Assembly (NCBI GenBank): GCA_964495505.1
Contig: CAZBVM010000006.1
Coordinates: 1 to 30,733, forward strand
DNA: 30,733 nucleotides
Direction of reading: 5' to 3'
Source: JACPHB01 sp964495505
Lineage (GTDB): Bacteria > Patescibacteriota > Minisyncoccia > UBA10092
The notes beneath the pieces were generated by a model. That model saw only the letters and a list, made by a program, of their open reading frames with translations, was not told the origin of the DNA and did not search any database. This document shows, piece by piece, positions 26,365 through 30,733 of this stretch (position 1 is its first letter; each line of letters opens with the position of its first letter). The position numbers and the translations under genes are program-made.

Positions 26365-27228
26365 ATGTCAGATTATATTCACGACGACAAGGTAAAAAAG
26401 TTGGAAGAATTGGCGAATAAAATTCGCCAGAGTTTGATTGAGGAGCTGGTTGAAGCCAAATCCGGGCATACGGCAGGGCCTCTTGGTATGGCCGACATTT
26501 TTACCGCTTTATATTTTCATATTTTAAACCACGACCCGAAAAATCCCGATTGGCCAGAGCGCGACCGGCTGATTTTATCAAATGGCCATATTTGTCCGAT
26601 TCGCTATGCGGCGATGGCACGCGCGGGATATTTTCCTCTTGAGGAATTAAAAACCTTAAGAAAATTCGGCACGCGGCTTCAGGGTCATCCGGAAAGAGAA
26701 CGGCTTCGTGGTGTTGAAACAACCTCCGGCCCTTTGGGTTCCGGTTTAGGGCAAGCGACTGGCATTGCTTATGGCGCGAGAATGGATGGGAAGAAATTCC
26801 GCGTTTATTGCGCGATGTCTGATGCCGAACATCAGGCCGGAAACTTATGGGAATCGGCAATGTTTGCCGGAAATAACAAATTGAGTAATTTAACCGGCAT
26901 AGTTGATAGGAATAACATCCAGATAAATGGCATGACTGAAAACGTGATGCCGCTTGAGCCGCTTCGCGCCAAATACGAGGCCTTTAACTGGCACGTGCTT
27001 GAAGTTGACGGCCACAATATTGAAGAATTTGTTGATGCAGTTGAAGAAGCTAAGGCGATTTATGAAAAACCGACGGTAATAATCGCCCATACCATTCCGG
27101 GGAAAGGTATTCCTGAAATAGAATTTGATTATAATTGGCACGGTAAGCCGCCAAAACCCGAGGAAGGTGTAAAATTTTTAAATGAATTAAGAACTTTAGG
27201 AGGAAAAATTAAATCAGAACATGAATAA
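26365..27228 (+). CDS. tktN: Transketolase, N-terminal subunit
   Basis: 287 residues, the thiamine-diphosphate-binding half of a split transketolase. Transketolase moves two-carbon units between sugar phosphates. Seen: SGHTAGPLGMADIFTALYFHIL, DRLILSNGH, LQGHPERERLRGVETTSGPLGSGLGQATG, and the ThDP/Mg region with SDAEHQAGNLWESAMFA followed by IVDRNNIQINGMTE (usual GDGE is SDAE). VDGHNIEEF and AHTIPGKGIPEIE follow. It starts 9 bases after rpe and overlaps the C-subunit by 8 bases. Confidence 0.93.
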   Translation: MSDYIHDDKVKKLEELANKIRQSLIEELVEAKSGHTAGPLGMADIFTALYFHILNHDPKNPDWPERDRLILSNGHICPIRYAAMARAGYFPLEELKTLRKFGTRLQGHPERERLRGVETTSGPLGSGLGQATGIAYGARMDGKKFRVYCAMSDAEHQAGNLWESAMFAGNNKLSNLTGIVDRNNIQINGMTENVMPLEPLRAKYEAFNWHVLEVDGHNIEEFVDAVEEAKAIYEKPTVIIAHTIPGKGIPEIEFDYNWHGKPPKPEEGVKFLNELRTLGGKIKSEHE

Positions 27229-28198
27229 AGAAGCTTATTTAATTGAAGATTTATCAAAAGCGGAGAAATTGCCGACCCGAGATGGCTACGGCAAGGGTTT
27301 GGTTGATGCTGGCGAGCAAGACGACCGCGTCGTGGTTCTTTGCGCCGATTTAGCCGAATCAACGCGCAGCCATTGGTTTAAAGAAAAATTTCCCGAGCGA
27401 TATATTGAACTTGGCGTGGCCGAACAAAATATGGCGACTATTGCCGCCGGTCTTGCCAACTACGGAAAAATTCCTTTTATTTCTTCTTACGCGGTTTTTT
27501 CACCCGGCCGAAATAATGAACAAATAAGAACCACAATCAGTTTAAACAACGTACCGGTAAAAATTGCCGGCGCTCACGCTGGAATTTCCGTTGGCCCCGA
27601 TGGCGCTACTCATCAGGCGCTTGAAGATATTGCTTTAATGCGGGCCCAGCCGAGAATGATCGTTATTGTTCCTTGTGATGCTATTGAAGCGCGAAAAGCA
27701 ACTTATGCCGCGGCATTTAACGGCTCTCCAACATATATTCGCTTCGGGCGGGAAAAATCACCAGTTTTTACTACCGAAAAAACGTCATTTGAAATAGGAA
27801 AAGCAGTAGTTTTCAGAACTGGAAAAGATGTTACGATAATCGGCTGCGGCATGCTTTTATACAATGCTTTAGTGGCCGCAGAAGAATTATCAAAAGAAGG
27901 AATTGAAGCGGAAGTTATAAATAGCCACACGATAAAACCGTTAGATATAACGACAATTATAAATTCAGTTAAGGAAACAAAAGCGGTTGTTACAGTTGAG
28001 GAACACCAAGTAGCGGGCGGTTTAGGATCGGCGGTGGCCGAAGCGTTAAGCCAGCACTTTCCGGCGCCGCAAGAATTTGTCGGAGTCCATGACCGGTTCG
28101 GCGAATCCGGCGAACCCGACGAACTTATTGAGGCATTTGGAATGGGCGTAAAAGACATAAAAGCCGCAGTAATGCGAGTCATAAAAAGAAAAAAATGA
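27221..28198 (+). CDS. tktC: Transketolase, C-terminal subunit
   Basis: 325 residues, the pyrimidine-binding and C-terminal half of split transketolase. Seen: TRDGYGKGLVDAG, LCADLAEST, FPERYIELGVAEQNMATIAAGLA with the catalytic Glu, SSYAVFSPGRNNEQIRTTI, AGAHAGISVGPDGATHQALEDIALMR, PTYIRFGRE and the C-domain VTVEEHQVAGGLGSAVAEAL. It overlaps both neighbours: the N-subunit by 8 bases and the PfkB gene through ATGA. The two subunits should be made together in equal amounts. Confidence 0.93.
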   Translation: MNKEAYLIEDLSKAEKLPTRDGYGKGLVDAGEQDDRVVVLCADLAESTRSHWFKEKFPERYIELGVAEQNMATIAAGLANYGKIPFISSYAVFSPGRNNEQIRTTISLNNVPVKIAGAHAGISVGPDGATHQALEDIALMRAQPRMIVIVPCDAIEARKATYAAAFNGSPTYIRFGREKSPVFTTEKTSFEIGKAVVFRTGKDVTIIGCGMLLYNALVAAEELSKEGIEAEVINSHTIKPLDITTIINSVKETKAVVTVEEHQVAGGLGSAVAEALSQHFPAPQEFVGVHDRFGESGEPDELIEAFGMGVKDIKAAVMRVIKRKK

Positions 28199-29202
28199 AA
28201 TTATTTGGCAAACAGAAATATGATTTTTTAGGAATTGGCGATATAACCATTGACGCTTTTATTAAAATTAAAGAAGCCCGCGTTTTTCGCGACCATAACG
28301 GAGAAAAACCCCAGCTCTGTTTGAATTTTGCCGACAAGGTTCCATATGAAGACGTTCATGTTGTCCCCGCTGTGGGGAACAGCCCCAACGCGGCCGTGGC
28401 CGCTTCCCGCTTGGGCCTTAAAAGCGCTCTTTTAACCAATATCGGCGACGATATGAACGGCCATGACTGCCTTAAGACCCTGAAAGCCGAACGAGTGAAT
28501 ATTGAATATATTGCCAAACATAAAAACCAAAAGACCAATTATCATTATGTTTTATGGTTTGAAGACGATAGGACAATTTTAGTCAAGCATGAAAATTATA
28601 ATTATAAAATGCCGGAAGTAAAATCTCTGCAATGGGTTTATCTTTCATCAATGGGAGAAAATTCTCTGGAGTTTCACTATGAACTTTTAAAATATTTTGA
28701 GGAGCATCCGGATATAAGATTAGCTTTTCAGCCGGGAACTTTTCAGATGAAATTCGGCAAAGAGAAACTTCAAGGAATATATAAAAGAACCGATGTATTT
28801 TTTTCCAACAAGGAAGAAGCTCAAAGGATTTTAGAAACAGAAGAAGGCGACATAAAAGGATTATTGAAAAGTATGGCGTCAATCGGCCCGAAAATTGTTG
28901 TCATCACCGACGGCGTTAAAGGGGCATATTCCTACGACGGACATGAAATGCTGTCTATGCGGCTTTATCCCGATCCGGCGCCGCCGCTTGAGCGGACCGG
29001 TGCCGGCGATGCCTTTTCTTCAACTTTTACCGCGGCGTTGGCGCTCGGCAAAAGCGTGCGCGAGGCGATGATGTGGGCGCCGATAAATCCAATGTCGGTG
29101 GTTCAGCAAATTGGCGCCCGCGCCGGCCTTTTAACGCGCTCGGAACTTGAAGAATTTCTTAAAAAAGCCCCGGCGGATTACGAGCCGGAGATAATAGGAT
29201 GA
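28195..29202 (+). CDS. PfkB/ribokinase-family sugar kinase
   Basis: 335 residues. The family phosphorylates sugars or nucleosides with ATP. Seen: DFLGIGDITIDAFI, VGNSPNAAVAASRLGLKSALLTNIGDDMNGHDCL, VVITDGVKGAY, and the anion-hole and base motif RTGAGDAF with D272. Its place between transketolase and class II aldolase suggests a sugar-phosphate or hexose substrate; fructose 6-phosphate would fit since aldolase needs fructose 1,6-bisphosphate, and no PfkA-type enzyme is seen here. That assignment is inference; ribokinase or adenosine-kinase-like activity is possible. The stop overlaps the aldolase start (ATGA). Confidence 0.85.
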   Translation: MKLFGKQKYDFLGIGDITIDAFIKIKEARVFRDHNGEKPQLCLNFADKVPYEDVHVVPAVGNSPNAAVAASRLGLKSALLTNIGDDMNGHDCLKTLKAERVNIEYIAKHKNQKTNYHYVLWFEDDRTILVKHENYNYKMPEVKSLQWVYLSSMGENSLEFHYELLKYFEEHPDIRLAFQPGTFQMKFGKEKLQGIYKRTDVFFSNKEEAQRILETEEGDIKGLLKSMASIGPKIVVITDGVKGAYSYDGHEMLSMRLYPDPAPPLERTGAGDAFSSTFTAALALGKSVREAMMWAPINPMSVVQQIGARAGLLTRSELEEFLKKAPADYEPEIIG

Positions 29203-30056
29203 TAAAAGATTATTTAAAAAGAACGACTGAAGAGAAATGGGTCTTGGGGCATTTTAATTTTTCAGAAGACGAAGCGCTAAGGGCGATTGTTGAATCGGCG
29301 GCGGAACTTAAAACTCCCATTTTTGTTGGCACTTCGGAAGGGGAAAGCAAACATATCGGTTTAAATCAGGCGGTAGGCCTTGTTAAGGCCTTTAGGGGAG
29401 AATTTAATATTCCTATTTTTTTAAACGCCGATCATACAAAAAGTTTTGATGGTGTTGTTGCGGCGGTTGATGCCGGCTACGATGCGATTTTAGCGGATTT
29501 TTCGGCCCTGTCTTTTGAAGAAAATGTGAAAATGACAAAACAAAGCGTGGAATACGCCAAATCAAAAAATCCCGAAATAATAGTTGAAGGAGAACTTGGT
29601 TATGTCAGGGGCGAATCAAAAATGCAAAAAGAAGTTATAGAAATAAAAGCGGAGGACTTAACTAAGCCGGAAGAAACGGCACAGTTTGTCAAAGAAACTG
29701 GAGTTGATATGCTGGCGCCGGCGGTTGGCAATATACATGGTATTGCCGCTAACACCCCGAAACTTGATTTTGCCAGAATTGCTGAAATTAAAAAAGCTGT
29801 TGGTGATGTTTATCTTGTTTTGCATGGCGGTTCGGGGATGAGCGAATCGGATTTTAAAAACGCGATTACAGCAGGGATATCGTTAGTTCATATTAGTACC
29901 GAAATTCGCGTGGCCTTTACCGAGACGCTCAAGGAAACTATTTCCCAAATGCCCGAAGAAACCACGCCGTATAAGATTTTGACCCCTTCTATTGAAGCAA
30001 TGAAGAAAGTCATGGAAGAAAAACTAAAAATTTTCGGTAGCGTTAATAAAATTTAA
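29199..30056 (+). CDS. fba: Class II fructose-bisphosphate aldolase
   Basis: 285 residues. It cleaves or forms fructose 1,6-bisphosphate with a zinc ion. Seen: LGHFNFSEDEALRAIVE, FLNADHTKSFDGVVAAVDAGYDAILAD (proton donor Asp and zinc His), EGELGYVRGE (metal Glu), GNIHGI (zinc His) and LHGGSGMSESDFKNAI (third zinc His and phosphate loop). Length is normal for the class. Last gene of the coupled mur-rpe-tkt-pfkB-fba run. I see no clear terminator after it; only a loose TAGCG/CGCTA pairing at about 30041-30065. Confidence 0.9.
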   Translation: MIKDYLKRTTEEKWVLGHFNFSEDEALRAIVESAAELKTPIFVGTSEGESKHIGLNQAVGLVKAFRGEFNIPIFLNADHTKSFDGVVAAVDAGYDAILADFSALSFEENVKMTKQSVEYAKSKNPEIIVEGELGYVRGESKMQKEVIEIKAEDLTKPEETAQFVKETGVDMLAPAVGNIHGIAANTPKLDFARIAEIKKAVGDVYLVLHGGSGMSESDFKNAITAGISLVHISTEIRVAFTETLKETISQMPEETTPYKILTPSIEAMKKVMEEKLKIFGSVNKI

Positions 30057-30110
30057 AAGCGCTATTAAATATCCGCGTGGCAAATCGAGTAGTGGATGAA
30101 ATATAAAAGG

Positions 30111-30127
30111 TGTCATGGGTCATGAGG
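30111..30127 (+). repeat. 17-base direct repeat, copy 1
   Basis: TGTCATGGGTCATGAGG matches 30381-30397 at 14 of 17 positions; on both copies a GCAAA-T/G-AAAAAA-G tract lies nearby on the right. On the minus strand each copy follows the 3' end of a mini-gene. The rest of 30057-30153 shows nothing else. Confidence 0.5.
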
Positions 30128-30133
30128 GCAAAG

Positions 30134-30151
30134 AAAAAAGCCCCGGAGGGC
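30134..30151 (-). terminator. Terminator of the 41-residue gene
   Basis: On the minus strand GCCC-TCCG-GGGC (30151-30140) is followed by TTTTTT. It starts 3 bases after the stop of the small gene. Confidence 0.6.
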
Positions 30152-30153
30152 GA

Positions 30154-30279
30154 TTAGAAAGGTAGAACAAACGGCCAAAGGTATATGCCGTGAGTCTGCT
30201 TAAAAATATAAGAAAGAACATAGAGGCCTAGAAGTTGAATCACACCAACGGCAACGATCATACGCTCGGTTAGGTTCAT
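30154..30279 (-). CDS. 41-residue single-pass membrane mini-protein
   Basis: ATG 30279-30277, stop TAA 30156-30154. AGGAGG (30291-30286) lies 6 bases before the start, a perfect Shine-Dalgarno. The product starts MNLTERMIVAVG and has one hydrophobic helix (about 7-26, IVAVGVIQLLGLYVLSYIF), then KQTHGIYLWPFVLPF. No recognised family. It is followed at once by a terminator and preceded by another terminator-like hairpin. Small size keeps some doubt, but start, helix and terminator agree. Confidence 0.55.
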   Translation of the reverse strand: MNLTERMIVAVGVIQLLGLYVLSYIFKQTHGIYLWPFVLPF

Positions 30280-30300
30280 CTTGCGCCTCCTGTGACTGTG

Positions 30301-30321
30301 AAAAACCCTATATAAATAGGG
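30301..30321 (-). terminator. Hairpin plus T-run upstream of the 41-residue gene
   Basis: On the minus strand CCCTAT-TTAT-ATAGGG (30321-30306) is followed by TTTTT (30305-30301). It ends 9 bases before the Shine-Dalgarno of the mini-gene, so it is either the terminator of the 68-residue gene or an attenuator in the mini-gene leader. Confidence 0.6.
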
Positions 30322-30380
30322 TAACACATTGGGCTAGTAAGAGACAATAGTCAACATGGGATGGTAAAAAGTAACAGGGA

Positions 30381-30397
30381 TGTCACGGGGCGTGAGG
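30381..30397 (+). repeat. 17-base direct repeat, copy 2
   Basis: TGTCACGGGGCGTGAGG, 14 of 17 matches to 30111-30127. The two copies bracket the 41-residue gene with its hairpins, about 270 bases apart. Confidence 0.5.
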
Positions 30398-30401
30398 ATG
30401 G

Positions 30402-30410
30402 ATTTTAGCA
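30402..30410 (-). promoter_or_regulatory. Possible extended -10 promoter of the 41-residue gene
   Basis: The minus strand reads TGCTAAAAT (30410-30402), a TGn-extended -10 with 5 of 6 matches. No good -35 is seen. The transcript would have a leader of about 115 nt carrying the hairpin at 30301-30321. Confidence 0.35.
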
Positions 30411-30451
30411 AATAAAAAAGAGCAGTTTTGCGTCATGCTTAGGACGGGAAG

Positions 30452-30658
30452 TCAGGATGACTTTCTGGGCTTGAGCTCGATGATCTCGGCGTCGTAGCCA
30501 GAGGCCATGATGATGAGCTGCTCGAAAGGAACTTCAGGAAATTCCTTCTTGGCAGCCTTGATCACTTCTGCGAGAGTGGGGCTTTCCACTTCCCTGCATT
30601 CAGTGTCCCAACAGACTTCCTTGGTTCGATCCGGATTCACATTCACATTGTACGTCAT
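30452..30658 (-). CDS. 68-residue protein of unknown function
   Basis: ATG 30658-30656 is preceded by AGGGGGG (30672-30666) at about 8 bases, a strong Shine-Dalgarno. The sequence predicts an N-terminal strand pair (YNVNVNPDRTKEVCWD, ECREV), a helix (LAEVIKAAKKEF), and a last strand region (QLIIMASGYDAEIIELK), a compact alpha/beta fold. Two cysteines (16 and 21). No signal or membrane helix. Base composition is visibly more GC-rich than the metabolic genes, with codons such as CTC, CTG, GCC and GTC, hinting at a different origin. Not recognised. Confidence 0.6.
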   Translation of the reverse strand: MTYNVNVNPDRTKEVCWDTECREVESPTLAEVIKAAKKEFPEVPFEQLIIMASGYDAEIIELKPRKSS

Positions 30659-30708
30659 TTCGGCACCCCCCTAAAAGGTTGACTGCGGGATTCGGAACAC
30701 TGCTTACA

Positions 30709-30717
30709 GTATAGCAT
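30709..30717 (-). promoter_or_regulatory. Extended -10 promoter of the 68-residue gene
   Basis: The minus strand reads TGCTATACT (30717-30709), a TGn-extended -10 with 5 of 6 matches. The -35 would lie at or beyond the window end. Start near 30702, leader about 45 nt. Confidence 0.5.
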
Positions 30718-30733
30718 TAAATTGTATGATTTG

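Noticed and set aside
30041..30065. Terminator after the aldolase gene
   Set aside because: Only a 5 bp TAGCG/CGCTA stem with an 18-base loop and no T-run; too weak to call.

Overview
The window looks like part of a Candidate Phyla Radiation (Patescibacteria, Parcubacteria-like) chromosome. This is inferred from the sequence: AT-rich genes packed with 1-20 nt gaps or ATGA overlaps, compact versions of UvrA, UvrB, UvrC, Pgk and a Mur ligase, a split transketolase next to class II aldolase, and many short orphan proteins. UGA is read as stop. No CRISPR array, insertion sequence, prophage or rRNA was seen.

Layout. 1-226: start of a family-4-type uracil-DNA glycosylase (minus). 349-741: two overlapping Cys-rich small genes with their own promoter and terminator. 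743-13343: a long plus-strand run of uvrB, uvrA, uvrC, a PurD-like ATP-grasp gene, pgk, a trypsin-like protease, a GH1 glycosidase and a 10-TM EamA-type transporter fused to a glycoside hydrolase. 13466-16107: a PaaX/Cas2-like regulator, a possible kinase-fold protein and a ROK sugar kinase. 16159-18310: a ZnuC/ZnuB-like ABC pair and an alpha/beta hydrolase. 18523-22617: an 18-residue CxxC peptide, a DUF4015-like secreted hydrolase, a DUF3105 protein, LemA, an HtpX-like protease and a diguanylate cyclase. 22647-22733: tRNA-Ser(GGA). 22840-24315: a 3-TM orphan protein and a FemAB-like transferase. 24365-30056: a translationally coupled operon of a MurE-like ligase, ribulose-phosphate epimerase-like protein, transketolase N and C subunits, a PfkB kinase and class II aldolase. 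30154-30658: two minus-strand orphan mini-genes in visibly GC-richer sequence.

How the genes fit together. GH1, the transporter-hydrolase fusion and the ROK kinase suggest breakdown of an oligosaccharide, uptake and phosphorylation. Pgk, aldolase, transketolase and epimerase belong to a glycolysis/pentose-phosphate network, in which the PfkB kinase might fill a phosphofructokinase gap. FemAB-like and MurE-like proteins act on the cell wall.

The most unusual layer is a set of palindromic elements spread through the region. A bipartite double hairpin around a GGATCC core (or a degenerate core) flanks uvrB-uvrA on both sides. Outside those two copies lie relics: a second uvrB-like start on the left and a second uvrA-like C-terminus on the right, with different synonymous codons. 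This reads as replacement of a resident uvrBA by a divergent allele with the elements at the breakpoints. Related palindromes are translated inside UvrC, at the place where its UVR helix should be, and inside the protease linker. UvrB also lacks its UVR tail. A second layer is a set of mini-genes with strong Shine-Dalgarno sites, while almost all housekeeping genes here lack one.
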